Shown one piece after another: positions 41,601 to 51,808 of a stretch of 64,000 nucleotides of DNA. Both the position numbers and the translations under genes were made by a program. Positions within the stretch are counted from its first letter, which is position 1, and the number at the start of each line of letters is the position of its first letter. Source of the DNA: Vreelandella azerica (lineage in GTDB: Bacteria > Pseudomonadota > Gammaproteobacteria > Pseudomonadales > Halomonadaceae); contig NZ_JABFHI010000001.1 in NCBI RefSeq assembly GCF_013112225.1, forward strand, positions 744,001-808,000. The letters are read 5' to 3'. The notes beneath the pieces were generated by a model. It was not told where the DNA came from. It made no database searches and saw only the letters and a list, made by a program, of their open reading frames with translations.

Positions 41601-42952
41601 ATGCAAGTTTCCGTCGAGACGCCCTCCCAGATTGAACGCCGCATCACTATTCAGGTGCCGGCAGCCGACATCGATGAGGCCGTCAACGCTCGCTTGAAAG
41701 AAACCGCGAAAAACGTTCGCTTGAATGGTTTCCGCAAGGGCCACGTGCCCATGGCTGTGGTTCACCAGCGTTACGGTCATGATGTTCGCAACGAAGTTGT
41801 GGGCGAAGTGATGCGCGAGCGCTATGTACGTGCGATCACCGAGCAGGAGCTTAACCCTGCTGGCTATCCGCAGATTGAAGCGACAGTCAACGAAGCCGGT
41901 AAAGACCTTGAATTTATCGCGACCATGGAAATTTATCCTGTGGTCGAGCTTACTTCTATCGAAGGCACTGAGGTTGAGCGCCCGGTAGTTGAGGTGACTG
42001 AAGCAGACGTTGACGAAATGATCGAGACCCTGCGGAAGCAGAACGCCGACTGGGTAGAAGTCGATCGCGTCGCTGCTGACGGTGACCAGCTGAAGATCGA
42101 TTTTCAGGGTTTCATCGGTGATGAGCCGTTTGAAGGCGGCAGTGCTGAAGGCCATGATTTGGTGCTGGGCTCCAACAGCTTCATCCCAGGTTTTGAAGAG
42201 CAGTTGATCGGTGCCAAGGCGGGAGAGGAAAAGACCTTGAGCGTCACTTTCCCAGACGATTACCAGGCCGAGAACCTGGCCGGCAAAGAGGCAACCTTTA
42301 AGGTGAAGGTTCATTCTGTCAGCGCTCAGGAATTGCCGGAAGTCGATGAAGCCTTCATTGAGCGTTTTGGTGTGGAAGGCGGCGATGAAGCCCAGTTCCG
42401 CGCTGAAATCAAGAAGAACATGACACGTGAAGCATCGCAGGCGGTTGATAACCGCGTGAAGCAACAGGTGTTGGACGCGCTGCAGAAAGCCAATGAAATC
42501 CCAGTGCCTGCCGCTCTGGTGCAGCAGGAAACTGACGGCATGAAGCGTCAGGCGGCTCAGCAGTTTGGTCTGGGTGAAGACTTCGATGTCAGCCAGTTGC
42601 CTAACGAGCTGTTTGCCGAGCAGGCCAAGGGCCGTGTTCAGGTTGGCTTGCTGCTTGCTGTGATCAAGGCTAACGAGCTTGACGCCAGCGATGACGAGAT
42701 CAGAGCCAAGGTGGCAGAGCTGGCCGAGCAGTACCAGGAGCCGGAGCAGGTCGTTGACTACTACATGTCTAACGATCAGCTCAAAACTCAGGTTAAGTCA
42801 GCGATCCTTGAAGAGAAAGCGGTTAGCCAGCTGCTGGAACAGGCGAACGTCAAAGACGTTGAAATGTCTTACCAGGAAGTACTGGCAGCCGCGCGCAGCA
42901 GCAATCTGATGGCGATGCTGACGAAGAGCAAGACGAAAACGCAAGCGCCTGA
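41601..42952 (+). CDS. tig: Trigger factor, frameshift near the C-terminus
   Basis: Ribosome-bound chaperone and prolyl isomerase. It starts MQVSVETPSQIERRITIQVP after GAGGA at 41601. The ribosome-binding signature NGFRKGHVP lies near residue 43; the FKBP-type domain (GDQLKIDFQGFIGDEPFEGG) is near 150-245, followed by the helical C-domain. After VEMSYQEVLAAA the literal frame runs on to 42983 as an unlike-protein tail (SSNLMAMLTKSK). One base more near 42892-42896 gives the acidic end RQQQSDGDADEEQDENASA and a stop at 42950-42952, as expected for this family. Downstream clpP-clpX-lon follow in the classical order. Confidence 0.94.
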
Positions 42953-43035
42953 TAAGCTGACAAGCACAACCGATGCGGTGTAATGTTGTTTTACTTAGCC
43001 GCATACGTTTATCTTGAATGTGACATTGAAGCGCA

Positions 43036-43060
43036 GATGCGCCGCTAGCGGCGCATCTTT
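43036..43060 (+). terminator. Strong hairpin between tig and clpP
   Basis: A perfect 10-bp arm (GATGCGCCGC / GCGGCGCATC, 43036-43045 and 43048-43057) with almost no loop is followed by only three T. It could terminate or attenuate transcription between tig and clpP. Confidence 0.55.
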
Positions 43061-43087
43061 CCCTGACCGGACGCAAGGATCACCCGA

Positions 43088-43705
43088 ATGAGTGAATTTG
43101 ATATTCAGAACGCCGGTGGCTTAGTGCCCATGGTGGTTGAACAAAGCGCCAAAGGGGAACGTGCCTACGATATCTACTCGCGCTTGCTGAAAGAACGGGT
43201 AATTTTTCTGATCGGCCCCGTTGAAGATTATATGGCCAACCTGGTGGTGGCACAGTTGCTCTTTCTTGAGTCGGAAAACCCGGACAAGGATATTCACCTG
43301 TACATCAACTCTCCCGGTGGCTCGGTGACTGCTGGTATGTCAATTTACGATACCATGCAGTTTGTACGTCCGGATGTCTCTACGGTATGCATTGGCCAGG
43401 CAGCCAGCATGGGCGCACTACTGCTGGCCGGTGGGGCGGCAGAAAAACGCTTTTGTCTGCCTAACTCACGCATGATGATTCACCAGCCGCTGGGTGGTTA
43501 TCAGGGCCAAGCATCTGATATTGAAATCCATACGCGCGAAATTCTGGGCATCCGTGACCGCCTGAACCAGATTCTTGCCGATCATACCGGGCAGGACATT
43601 GAAACAGTGGCACGCGATACCGACCGCGACAACTTCATGACTGCAAGCCAAGCTCAGGAATATGGCTTGATTGATGCGGTGCTGGATAAGCGGCCTACAT
43701 CCTGA
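43088..43705 (+). CDS. clpP: ATP-dependent Clp protease proteolytic subunit
   Basis: Tetradecameric serine protease that works with ClpX or ClpA. The 205 residues carry the catalytic triad: Ser in [11 protein letters not shown], His in [10 protein letters not shown] and Asp in [10 protein letters not shown]. The oxyanion segment [11 protein letters not shown] is also present. The N-terminus [20 protein letters not shown] includes the short propeptide. It follows tig by about 135 bp and precedes clpX by 93 bp. Confidence 0.98.
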   Translation: MSEFDIQNAGGLVPMVVEQSAKGERAYDIYSRLLKERVIFLIGPVEDYMANLVVAQLLFLESENPDKDIHLYINSPGGSVTAGMSIYDTMQFVRPDVSTVCIGQAASMGALLLAGGAAEKRFCLPNSRMMIHQPLGGYQGQASDIEIHTREILGIRDRLNQILADHTGQDIETVARDTDRDNFMTASQAQEYGLIDAVLDKRPTS

Positions 43706-43798
43706 TAGCGTAAGCCATTAGCGCTTGTATAATAATGGTAGCGTTTTCAGACAAGCTTTCCGGCGGCAGCATGCCGCCAACGTGACAGAGGTACGCGA

Positions 43799-45079
43799 AT
43801 GGCCGACGGCAAAGGCAAGGACGAGAGCGACAAGCTGCTTTACTGCTCGTTCTGTGGCAAGAACCAGAATGAAGTACGTAAACTGATTGCCGGCCCGTCC
43901 GTTTATATCTGCGATGAGTGTGTCGATCTATGTAACGACATTATTCGCGAGGAGGTGCTCGAAGCCGACGCCGAGAGCGACGAAGAGCGTCTTCCTACGC
44001 CTCGTGAAATTCGTCACACTCTGGACGATTACGTCATTGGGCAGGATCGCGCCAAAATGGTGCTTTCAGTGGCGGTTTACAACCACTATAAGCGGTTGAA
44101 ATCGGAAGTTCGTGAAGGCAACGTTGAGCTAGGCAAATCCAATATCCTGCTGATTGGCCCGACGGGTAGCGGTAAGACCCTGCTGGCTGAAACGATGGCG
44201 CGGTTATTGAATGTGCCGTTCACGATTGCCGACGCAACAACACTGACAGAAGCCGGTTATGTGGGTGAAGATGTCGAGAACATCATCCAGAAGCTGCTTC
44301 AGAAGTGTGACTACGATGTCGACAAGGCCGAGCGCGGTATTGTCTATATCGATGAAATTGACAAGATTTCACGCAAGTCGGACAACCCTTCCATCACCCG
44401 CGATGTATCCGGTGAAGGGGTGCAGCAGGCATTGCTGAAATTGATCGAGGGCACCACCGCCTCGGTTCCTCCCCAGGGAGGACGTAAGCATCCTCAGCAG
44501 GAATTTGTGCAGGTGAATACCGCCAATATCCTGTTTATTGTGGGGGGCGCTTTTGCCGGCCTGGATAAAGTCATTCGAGATCGCGCTGAGAAGGGCGGCA
44601 TTGGCTTTAACGCCAGTGTGAAAAGCAAGGATTCCACTCGTGGTGTGGGTGAACTGCTGGCTGATGTCGAGCCGGACGATCTGGTCAAGTTTGGCCTGAT
44701 CCCCGAGTTTGTTGGCCGTTTGCCCGTCATCGCAACACTGACTGAGCTGTCTGAAGATGCTCTGGTGCAGATCCTGACCGAGCCCAAGAACTCGCTTGTC
44801 AAACAGTATGCCAAGCTCTTCGAGATGGAAGGCGTGACGCTGGACTTCCGTGAAGATGCCTTGCGTGCGGTTGCCGTCAAGGCAATGGAGCGCAAGACAG
44901 GTGCGCGCGGACTGCGTTCCATCCTTGAATCAGTATTGCTTGATACCATGTATGATATTCCTTCGCTTGAAGGGGTGACTCAGGTGGTGATTGAAGCCTC
45001 TGTGATTACCGGTGAAAGCGAACCGCTGTTGATTTATTCCCAGCAGGAAGACACGCGTGTAGATGGCACGGACGGTTGA
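43799..45079 (+). CDS. clpX: ATP-dependent Clp protease ATPase subunit ClpX
   Basis: AAA+ unfoldase that delivers substrates to ClpP. The 426 residues start with a C4 zinc-binding domain (LLYCSFCGK...[10 protein letters not shown]). Walker A is [12 protein letters not shown] near residue 120 and Walker B is VYIDEIDKI near 183. The pore loop GYVGEDVE and the ClpP-binding IGF-type loop region ([11 protein letters not shown]) are present. A TATAAT-like element (TTGTATAATAATGG, about 43726-43739) in the short gap may be a separate clpX promoter. Confidence 0.98.
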   Translation: MADGKGKDESDKLLYCSFCGKNQNEVRKLIAGPSVYICDECVDLCNDIIREEVLEADAESDEERLPTPREIRHTLDDYVIGQDRAKMVLSVAVYNHYKRLKSEVREGNVELGKSNILLIGPTGSGKTLLAETMARLLNVPFTIADATTLTEAGYVGEDVENIIQKLLQKCDYDVDKAERGIVYIDEIDKISRKSDNPSITRDVSGEGVQQALLKLIEGTTASVPPQGGRKHPQQEFVQVNTANILFIVGGAFAGLDKVIRDRAEKGGIGFNASVKSKDSTRGVGELLADVEPDDLVKFGLIPEFVGRLPVIATLTELSEDALVQILTEPKNSLVKQYAKLFEMEGVTLDFREDALRAVAVKAMERKTGARGLRSILESVLLDTMYDIPSLEGVTQVVIEASVITGESEPLLIYSQQEDTRVDGTDG

Positions 45080-45154
45080 TAGCTGTTTAATGGTCGACAG
45101 GTGAGACGCTGGGGTTTGTGACGGTTTTGATCCAGGCTCATTTGAGGATGCCAT

Positions 45155-45184
45155 AAGGGGTCGCCCAGGCGGCCCCTTGTCTTT
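45155..45184 (+). terminator. clpX terminator
   Basis: An 11-bp stem with one wobble (AAGGGGTCGCC / GGCGGCCCCTT) and a very small loop is followed by GTCTTT. It separates clpX from lon, which therefore needs its own (in relatives heat-shock) promoter. Confidence 0.78.
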
Positions 45185-45337
45185 CGCTCCAGGCCTTTTG
45201 GAGCCGCTGTGCCACTCTGACGACGCATTACACCTGTCTTTGCGCTATCGCTCATTTCTCTGTATGAGATTCCGACACTGCCTAGGGCATTGGCGGGTCT
45301 TATCCACGTATTTACCGATTTCCGAGGGTCGTCTGCG

Positions 45338-47743
45338 ATGCAGCAGAACGCTGAAATGACACAATGTTTCCCATTACTGCCGCTGCGGGATGTTGTGGTT
45401 TATCCGCAGATGGTGATTCCACTGTTTGTTGGGAGAGAAAAGTCGATTCAAGCGCTGGAAGCCGCTATGAACATGGACAAGCGTGTTCTTCTGGTTGCCC
45501 AGCGCGAAGCGTCTCAGGAAGAACCTGACAACGCCGATCTTTACGCGATGGGAACGGTCGCTGACATCATGCAGTTGTTGAAGCTCCCCGATGGCACCGT
45601 CAAGGTGTTGATCGAAGGCAACTTCCGTGCGGATGTTGGTAGTATCGAAGAGCATCCAGAAGGGTTCACCCAGGCCTACATCACGCCGCGCGAAAGTGAG
45701 CCTTTGACCGAACGTGAGCAGGAAGCGCTGGTAAGGGTACTTCTTAACCAGTTCGAGCAGTACGTCAAGCTGTCCAAGAAAGTGCCCAATGAAGTACTTA
45801 ACTCCCTGTCGGGCATTGAAGATCCGAGCCGTCTGGTGGACACCATTTGTGCTCACCTGTCACTGAAAATCGGTGACAAGCAGGAATTGCTGGAAATGGA
45901 TCGGGTACGCGATCGTATCGAACATTTGATGGCGTTGATCGAAACGGAAATTGATCTGCTGCAGGTCGAAAAGCGTATCCGCTCCCGAGTCAAGGAGCAG
46001 ATGGAAAAGACCCAGCGCGAGTACTATCTCAACGAGCAGATGAAAGCCATTCAGAAAGAGATTGGCGAGCTTGATGACGTGCCCAACGAGGTCGAGAAAT
46101 ATGAAAAGGATATTCATGCAGCGGGCATGCCCAAGGAGGCAACGGAAAAGGCGCTTCAGGAGCTGAAAAAGCTCAAGATGATGTCAGCCAATTCCGCCGA
46201 AGCGACCGTGGTGCGTACCTACCTTGACTGGCTAGTGGATGTACCCTGGAAAAAGCGTACCCGTGTCAAGCATGATCTGATCAAGGCACAGCAAGTCCTC
46301 GATGAAGACCATTATGGCCTGGATGAAGTCAAATCACGCATTCTTGAATACCTGGCGGTGCAAAAGCGGGTGCGCAAGATGAAAGGTCCAGTGCTCTGCC
46401 TGGTGGGGCCTCCAGGCGTGGGCAAGACATCCTTGGGGCAGTCCATTGCTCGGGCGACCAATCGCAAATATGTGCGGCTGGCGCTGGGTGGCGTGCGTGA
46501 TGAGTCGGAAATTCGCGGCCATCGACGCACCTATATTGGCTCGTTACCCGGCAAGCTGATCCAGCGTATGAGCCGTGCTGGCGTCAAGAATCCGCTGTTT
46601 CTGCTTGATGAGGTCGATAAGCTGGGTATGGATCATCGCGGTGATCCAGCGTCTGCCTTACTCGAAGTGCTTGACCCTGAGCAGAACAACAGTTTCAGCG
46701 ATCATTATCTGGAGCTGGATTACGATCTGTCCGAAACGCTGTTCATCTGTACCGCGAACTCGATGAATATTCCGGGTCCTTTGCTGGACCGCATGGAAAT
46801 CATCCGTATTCCCGGTTATACCGAAGATGAAAAGCTGGCGATTGCCAAGCGCTACCTTCTGCCCAAACAGCGTGAAGCCAACGGCCTCAAGGCTGATGAA
46901 ATCGAACTGGATGACTCGGCTGTACTGGAACTGATTCGCTATTACACCCGTGAGGCAGGCGTACGTGAACTGGAACGCCAGATTGCAAAAGTCGCCCGTA
47001 AGGTGCTCAGAGAGCGGCTTGAACAAGAGCGCGAAGGCAAAGAAACGTCGACCCAGCTGTTGACCGATCAACAGATTGAAACCTATGCAGGTGTGCGTCG
47101 CTACAGCTATGGCCTTGCTGACCTGGAAGACCAGGTAGGGCGGGTTACCGGCTTGGCATGGACATCGGTAGGCGGCGAACTGCTGAATATCGAATCGGTT
47201 ATAACGCCCGGCAAGGGGCGCGTTAACAAGACCGGTTCGCTTGGCGATGTCATGAAGGAATCGGTTAGCGCGGCTCATACGGTCGTGCGTGCACGAGCAG
47301 AAGAATACGGCATAGACCCGGAACGCTTCGAGAAAGATGATCTGCATATTCACGTGCCGGAAGGGGCGACGCCTAAGGATGGCCCAAGCGCTGGTATTGC
47401 CATGGTAACCGCCATGGTCTCGGCTTATTCAAAGCGCTGCGTACGCTGTGATGTGGCCATGACCGGTGAAGTGAATCTGCGAGGCGAGGTACTGCCGATC
47501 GGCGGTTTGAAGGAGAAATTGCTGGCTGCCCGTCGTGGTGGTATAAAGACTGTCCTCATACCCGAGGAAAACCGTCGCGATCTGAAGGAAGTGCCTGACA
47601 ATATCAAGGATGCCCTCGATATCCGGCCTGTACGCTGGATTGATGATGTGCTTAAAGTAGCCTTGACAGATCCTGATGAAGATACTGCCATCGTTAATGG
47701 CGAAAATACTTATACTGGCAGTGTTGTTGCCAGCACGCACTGA
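45338..47743 (+). CDS. lon: Lon protease (LonA, endopeptidase La)
   Basis: ATP-dependent serine protease for damaged and regulatory proteins. About 801 residues: the N-terminal substrate domain starts after FPLLPLRDVVVYPQMVIPLF, Walker A is VGPPGVGKTSLG near residue 356, and Walker B is LFLLDEVDKLG. The protease domain has the catalytic Ser in TPKDGPSAGIAMVTAM and Lys in GGLKEKLLAARRGGIKTVLI. Starts at 45338 (GAGGG upstream) and 45356 are both possible; I chose the first. I could not make out a convincing sigma-32 promoter in the 45185-45337 gap. Confidence 0.97.
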   Translation: MQQNAEMTQCFPLLPLRDVVVYPQMVIPLFVGREKSIQALEAAMNMDKRVLLVAQREASQEEPDNADLYAMGTVADIMQLLKLPDGTVKVLIEGNFRADVGSIEEHPEGFTQAYITPRESEPLTEREQEALVRVLLNQFEQYVKLSKKVPNEVLNSLSGIEDPSRLVDTICAHLSLKIGDKQELLEMDRVRDRIEHLMALIETEIDLLQVEKRIRSRVKEQMEKTQREYYLNEQMKAIQKEIGELDDVPNEVEKYEKDIHAAGMPKEATEKALQELKKLKMMSANSAEATVVRTYLDWLVDVPWKKRTRVKHDLIKAQQVLDEDHYGLDEVKSRILEYLAVQKRVRKMKGPVLCLVGPPGVGKTSLGQSIARATNRKYVRLALGGVRDESEIRGHRRTYIGSLPGKLIQRMSRAGVKNPLFLLDEVDKLGMDHRGDPASALLEVLDPEQNNSFSDHYLELDYDLSETLFICTANSMNIPGPLLDRMEIIRIPGYTEDEKLAIAKRYLLPKQREANGLKADEIELDDSAVLELIRYYTREAGVRELERQIAKVARKVLRERLEQEREGKETSTQLLTDQQIETYAGVRRYSYGLADLEDQVGRVTGLAWTSVGGELLNIESVITPGKGRVNKTGSLGDVMKESVSAAHTVVRARAEEYGIDPERFEKDDLHIHVPEGATPKDGPSAGIAMVTAMVSAYSKRCVRCDVAMTGEVNLRGEVLPIGGLKEKLLAARRGGIKTVLIPEENRRDLKEVPDNIKDALDIRPVRWIDDVLKVALTDPDEDTAIVNGENTYTGSVVASTH

Positions 47744-47867
47744 CTCGGCACTGGTTGACTTGATAGGGGTTAACTTAGCAGTCTGAGATGTTGAGGCTGG
47801 CTGTAACTATAAACGTTTGTAAAAAGTATCGAGAAATTGTAAGTATCAAGACATTGTAAAGAGTGCG

Positions 47868-47895
47868 CCCAACGCCTTGTATGGCGGGCGTTTTA
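47868..47895 (+). terminator. Possible lon terminator
   Basis: An imperfect GC-rich palindrome (CGCCCAACGCC ... GGCGGGCGTT) is followed by TTTTAT, about 125 bp after the lon stop and before the hupB promoter. Confidence 0.5.
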
Positions 47896-47907
47896 TCGTA
47901 TGGTCGC

Positions 47908-47937
47908 TTGACAGGTGAATCTCTGCATTGCTATAAA
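47908..47937 (+). promoter_or_regulatory. Sigma-70-type promoter of hupB
   Basis: TTGACA (47908-47913), an 18-bp spacer and TATAAA (47932-47937) lie about 75 bp upstream of the hupB start. The match to consensus is the best I noticed in the window. Confidence 0.72.
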
Positions 47938-48017
47938 ACGCAGCTATGCTTTGTTCGTCGATCCAACCGGTGACCATACCGTTCAGAGCCATTTTTGAAA
48001 CAGTCAAGGGGTGAAGT

Positions 48018-48290
48018 GTGAATAAGTCTGAGCTGATTGAAGCCATTGCCGCATCTGCTGATATTTCCAAGGCAGCGGCAACCCGCGCATTGGATGCCAT
48101 GGTGGAGTCTGTCACTGAAAGCCTCAAGCAGGGCGAGAGCGTTTCACTGGTAGGATTTGGTACCTTTACGATTAAAGAGCGCGCTGCTCGTACCGGTCGC
48201 AACCCGCAAACTGGCCAGCCAATTGAAATCAGTGCTGCCAAGGTACCCAGCTTTAAAGCAGGCAAGGCACTTAAAGACGCCGTCAACTGA
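48018..48290 (+). CDS. hupB: DNA-binding protein HU-beta
   Basis: Small histone-like protein that bends and compacts DNA. The 90 residues begin [20 protein letters not shown] and include [20 protein letters not shown] followed by QTG, the DNA-gripping arm of HU. It follows lon, as in most gammaproteobacteria, but has its own strong promoter and a terminator. The GTG start at 48018 (GTGAATAAG) has AAGGGG upstream. Confidence 0.97.
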   Translation: MNKSELIEAIAASADISKAAATRALDAMVESVTESLKQGESVSLVGFGTFTIKERAARTGRNPQTGQPIEISAAKVPSFKAGKALKDAVN

Positions 48291-48314
48291 TCCGGTTGTT
48301 CTAAGGCATCTTAT

Positions 48315-48350
48315 GGGCGCGTCGTGCAAACGATGCGCCCATGTTATTTT
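48315..48350 (+). terminator. hupB terminator
   Basis: An 11-bp stem with one wobble (GGGCGCGTCGT / ACGATGCGCCC) and a GCAA tetraloop is followed by ATGTTATTTT. Confidence 0.7.
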
Positions 48351-48460
48351 ATGCCCAGTGTTTTTCATTCATGATGGTGTCAGGCCATGATAATTCTGAA
48401 AAATCACTGTTATTAAACAGTTGGGTAGTAAACCGTTTATCTGTTTGAACCGAGGCTAAC

Positions 48461-50275
48461 ATGCTGCAAAGTATCCGAGATGGCTCGAAAAGTTGGGGAG
48501 CCAAGATCATTATCGGCGTTGTGGTTGCCGCCATGGCGCTGTTTGGGGTGGAATCACTGTTTACCCTTTTTGGCACTGACCCTGATGAAGTGGTAGAAGT
48601 GAACGGTGACTCCATTAAACGTCAGCAGGTGGAAATGGAAGTCCAGCGCGCCATGCGCTCAGGTCAGGTGCCAGCAGAGCAGGAGCGCGAACTGCGTAAC
48701 GAAGTGCTTGATCAGTTAATTACTCAGCAGCTACTGACTCACTATGCAGAAGAAGGTGGTTTTTACGTTTCTGAACAGCAACTGGATCAGCTGATTGTTA
48801 ACCTGCCTGAGTTTCAGGATCAGCAAGGCCAGTTTTCCACCGAGCTGTTTCGCAATCGCCTGGCTAGCGCCGGTTATACCCCGCTTTCCTTCCGTGATGA
48901 GTTACGTGTTGATATCAAGCGCCGCCAGTTGCAGCAGGGCGTGGCCTTTAGTGATTTCAGCCTTGAGTCTGAGCAGCAGCGCCTTGCAGCCCTCCAGCGC
49001 CAGCAGCGCAGCTTTCGCTATAGCGTGCTAACAGCTGAAGACCTCGAAGAAGATGTCACCGTTACCCAGGCGCAAATAGAAGACTACTACGCGGCCAATA
49101 GCGAGCGCTTTGAGCGTCCTGAACAGATCCGTCTTGAGTATGTGGTAATTGATCGCCAGGAAATGGCTGACAATGTTGAGATTGATGAACAACAACTGCG
49201 TGATGCCTGGCGTAACCGGAACGACGACGCTGATCGGCGCGTTGCTCATATCATGATTACCTTTGGTGACGAGCGTAGCCGCGAGGAAGCAGAAGCGGCG
49301 GCTGAGCAGGCGCTGGCTGCGCTTGAAGAAGGCGAGAGTTTTGCCGATACGGCTGCGCGCTTTTCAGATGACACGGTGAGTGCTGAAAACGGTGGTGATC
49401 TGGGCGAGATCAGTCGTGGTTTCTTTGGCGATGCCTTTGACGAGGCTGCTTTTTCGCTTCAGGAAGATGAGGTCTCATCTGTCGTCGAGATGGATGACGC
49501 CCTGCATATCATTAAGGTCACTGACATTGACCGCCCGCCCTTTGAGCAGCAGCGTGAAGTATTACGTGAGCAACTGGCCCTGGAAGCGATTAATGATGAC
49601 TTCAATCAGCGTGTTCAGCAATTGATTGACGAAAGCTTTGCCGCTGATGACCTGCAAAGTGTTGCCGACGATATTGGCCTGAGCGTAGAGCGAAGTAATT
49701 GGCTGGCGCGTAATGAAGGCAGCGGCATTCTTTCAGAGCCGGGTGTAATGGACGCGGCTTTCAGTGATGACGTGCTGGAAGAGCGCTACAACAGTGAAGT
49801 CATTGAACTGGATAATGATCGCCGTATGGTGCTGCGCGTTGCGGAACATCGCGAAGCCACCCAGCTACCGCTTGAAGAGGTGCGCGAAGAAGTAGAGGCG
49901 GCGGTGACCGCGCAGGCTGAGCAGCAAGCACTGGTTGCACAGGCTGAGCGCATGCTGGAAAGCGCCGAGGATGATACCTCTATTGATTGGCTCAATGCTG
50001 ACGGCATTGCCAGAGAGCAGCAGACCACAGTGCCCAATAGCCTGGTGCAAGCTGTCTTCCGTCTGCCACATCCCGAGGACGGTGAAGCTGTGTTCGATAT
50101 TGTTGAACTTCCTCAAGGCGTTGCCCTGGTGGCACTCGATGAGGTGATGCCTGGCGAAGTGGACGAACAGAGTGAGCGGTTTGTCGCTCAAATGGTTGAG
50201 CAGCTGCGTGCCCAATCGGTCATTCAAGGGTTGATTGACCACCTGTACAGTGAAGCGGAGGTTGTGCGTCGTTAA
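48461..50275 (+). CDS. ppiD: Periplasmic chaperone/peptidyl-prolyl isomerase PpiD
   Basis: Inner-membrane-anchored foldase of the periplasm that sits near the Sec translocon. The 604 residues begin with a short cytoplasmic part and one membrane anchor (IIIGVVVAAMALFGVESLF, about residues 16-34). A SurA-like N-domain (VVEVNGDSIKRQQVEMEVQR) follows, then a parvulin domain (RVAHIMITFGD...FADTAARFSDD, near 262-360). The acidic character and length agree with PpiD. hupB-ppiD adjacency is typical. A strong bidirectional terminator ends the unit. Confidence 0.95.
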   Translation: MLQSIRDGSKSWGAKIIIGVVVAAMALFGVESLFTLFGTDPDEVVEVNGDSIKRQQVEMEVQRAMRSGQVPAEQERELRNEVLDQLITQQLLTHYAEEGGFYVSEQQLDQLIVNLPEFQDQQGQFSTELFRNRLASAGYTPLSFRDELRVDIKRRQLQQGVAFSDFSLESEQQRLAALQRQQRSFRYSVLTAEDLEEDVTVTQAQIEDYYAANSERFERPEQIRLEYVVIDRQEMADNVEIDEQQLRDAWRNRNDDADRRVAHIMITFGDERSREEAEAAAEQALAALEEGESFADTAARFSDDTVSAENGGDLGEISRGFFGDAFDEAAFSLQEDEVSSVVEMDDALHIIKVTDIDRPPFEQQREVLREQLALEAINDDFNQRVQQLIDESFAADDLQSVADDIGLSVERSNWLARNEGSGILSEPGVMDAAFSDDVLEERYNSEVIELDNDRRMVLRVAEHREATQLPLEEVREEVEAAVTAQAEQQALVAQAERMLESAEDDTSIDWLNADGIAREQQTTVPNSLVQAVFRLPHPEDGEAVFDIVELPQGVALVALDEVMPGEVDEQSERFVAQMVEQLRAQSVIQGLIDHLYSEAEVVRR

Positions 50276-50303
50276 ACCTGACTGAAAACGTTGCAGTAAA
50301 GAA

Positions 50304-50344
50304 AACCGCCCTGTTGATGATATCAACAGGGCGGTTCTGTTTTG
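50304..50344. terminator. Bidirectional terminator between ppiD and lpxH
   Basis: A perfect 14-bp stem (ACCGCCCTGTTGAT / ATCAACAGGGCGGT) with a 3-nt loop has TCTGTTTT on one side and TTTTCTTT on the other strand. It serves the convergent ppiD and lpxH genes. Confidence 0.92.
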
Positions 50345-50362
50345 GCAGGCGGGCTTATATTG

Positions 50363-51130
50363 TCACGCCTGAGGTAGGCGTGTGATATCAAACTGGCGCA
50401 GTTGTGGTGTCCTGGCGCCTTCTTCAATCACGATATCCCAGCCGTGCCGGGCATCCCAGTCGCCAAGTACGTAGCGTTTAGCGGGAATATCCTCGACCAT
50501 CATGTCATGCACCTTGGGGCGATGGGTGTGGCCATGGATCAGGGTAGTCACCCCATGCTCTGCCATGACTCTGATCACTTCGCTTGAGGTGACATCCATA
50601 ATGTCATCGGCTTTGCCGGCATTGGCGCTATCGGACTGCTGACGCAGGCTCTTCGCCAGTTCAAGGCGCTGTTCCAAAGGCAGGGCAAGCATCTGCGCCT
50701 GCCATTGCGGGTCGCGGGACTGCTGGCGAAACGCCATATAAGCCTCATCGCCAGTACACAGGCTATCACCGTGCATCAAGACCACTGGAATGCCGTGCAG
50801 CTCACTTTCCTGCACATCGGGTAGCAGGCTTGCCTTGCAGGCGTTAATAAAGCGTTCACCGATCAGAAAGTCACGGTTACCATGCATCAGGTAAACGGCT
50901 GTGCCGCTTTCTGCTAGTGCCGCCAGTGCCTTGGTCACCCTGGTGGCCACCTCCGCCATAGGATGTGGGAAGGTCAGCAGATCGTCACCGATCCAGGCAT
51001 CGAACAGATCACCGAGAATATACAGCGCCTCGGCACCTGATGCGGTGGTGGATACATAGTCAACAAACCCCTGAGTGATCTCTGGGGTATGCTCACTCAG
51101 GTGAAGGTCAGCAATTAGCAGCGTACGCAT
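50363..51130 (-). CDS. lpxH: UDP-2,3-diacylglucosamine diphosphatase
   Basis: Makes lipid X from UDP-2,3-diacylglucosamine in lipid A synthesis, at the inner membrane. The 255 residues show the calcineurin-like metallophosphatase motifs: LLIADLHLSEHTPE, LGDLFDAWIGDD, LMHGNRDFLIG, VVLMHGDSLCTGD and LIHGHTHRP. The ATG at 51130 is preferred to the TTG three bases upstream. It follows ppiB on the minus strand with a 53-bp gap, the usual ppiB-lpxH pairing, and glnS and cysS are divergent. Confidence 0.96.
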   Translation of the reverse strand: MRTLLIADLHLSEHTPEITQGFVDYVSTTASGAEALYILGDLFDAWIGDDLLTFPHPMAEVATRVTKALAALAESGTAVYLMHGNRDFLIGERFINACKASLLPDVQESELHGIPVVLMHGDSLCTGDEAYMAFRQQSRDPQWQAQMLALPLEQRLELAKSLRQQSDSANAGKADDIMDVTSSEVIRVMAEHGVTTLIHGHTHRPKVHDMMVEDIPAKRYVLGDWDARHGWDIVIEEGARTPQLRQFDITRLPQA

Positions 51131-51183
51131 CAAGTGCTCCAGGGTGGTGAGAGATCAGTAAAGACGGCATTGGTCTGCGAGCA

Positions 51184-51681
51184 TTAGTCTTCTTTGATGT
51201 AAGCCTTTTCGATCACTACATCTTCCGCGGGCACATCTGCATGCATGCCACGACGGGTGGTGCTGACCTTGCGGATGGCATCAACCACGTCCATACCATC
51301 AACGACTTCAGCAAAGACCGCATAGCCCCAGCCCTGAAGATTCTTGCCGGTGTGGTTAAGAAAGGTGTTGTCATTGACGTTGATGAAAAACTGCGATGAC
51401 GCAGAATGCGGATCCTGGGTGCGCGCCATGGCCAGGGTGCCCTTGGTATTCTTGAGGCCATTATCTGCCTCGTTTTCAATGGGGTCACGGGTAGGTTTCT
51501 GATTGAACTCAAGATCAAAGCCGCCGCCCTGCACCATGAAGCCATCAATCACGCGGTGAAAGAGAGTGCCATCGTAAAAACCGTCGCGTACATACTGTTC
51601 AAAGTTGGCAGCCGTCACTGGCGCTTTTTCATGATTCAGCGCGATAGTGATATCACCGTGGTTGGTCTGTAATACGATCAT
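51184..51681 (-). CDS. ppiB: Cytoplasmic cyclophilin-type peptidyl-prolyl isomerase B
   Basis: Catalyses cis-trans isomerisation of prolyl bonds. The 165 residues have the cyclophilin core: [17 protein letters not shown] contains the catalytic Arg; [20 protein letters not shown] and [16 protein letters not shown] follow. There is no signal peptide, so it is the cytoplasmic form. It is divergent from glnS with a shared 127-bp regulatory region. Confidence 0.96.
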   Translation of the reverse strand: MIVLQTNHGDITIALNHEKAPVTAANFEQYVRDGFYDGTLFHRVIDGFMVQGGGFDLEFNQKPTRDPIENEADNGLKNTKGTLAMARTQDPHSASSQFFINVNDNTFLNHTGKNLQGWGYAVFAEVVDGMDVVDAIRKVSTTRRGMHADVPAEDVVIEKAYIKED

Positions 51682-51714
51682 CAGTAAATTCCTGTGTTAT
51701 AAGGGACGTCCGCC

Positions 51715-51745
51715 TTGGCGCTATGCGCAAGTGTCACGTTATAAT
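51715..51745 (+). promoter_or_regulatory. Possible glnS promoter
   Basis: A perfect TATAAT (51740-51745) is preceded by a weak TTGGCG (51715-51720) at 19-bp spacing, 63 bp before the glnS start, in the ppiB-glnS divergent region. Confidence 0.42.
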
Positions 51746-51808
51746 AGCCTTTTTGCTAGGCAGCGCGAAGCCCAGCACGTCATCCACCGAGAGGTTATCA
51801 ACGCCACC

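Noticed and set aside
41559-42464. A 301-codon open frame antisense to tig
   Set aside because: Same codon-bias effect; no plausible start signal and no similarity to a known family.
43088-50275. The clpP-clpX-lon-hupB-ppiD cluster as something unusual
   Set aside because: This order is standard in gammaproteobacteria and all five frames are intact.
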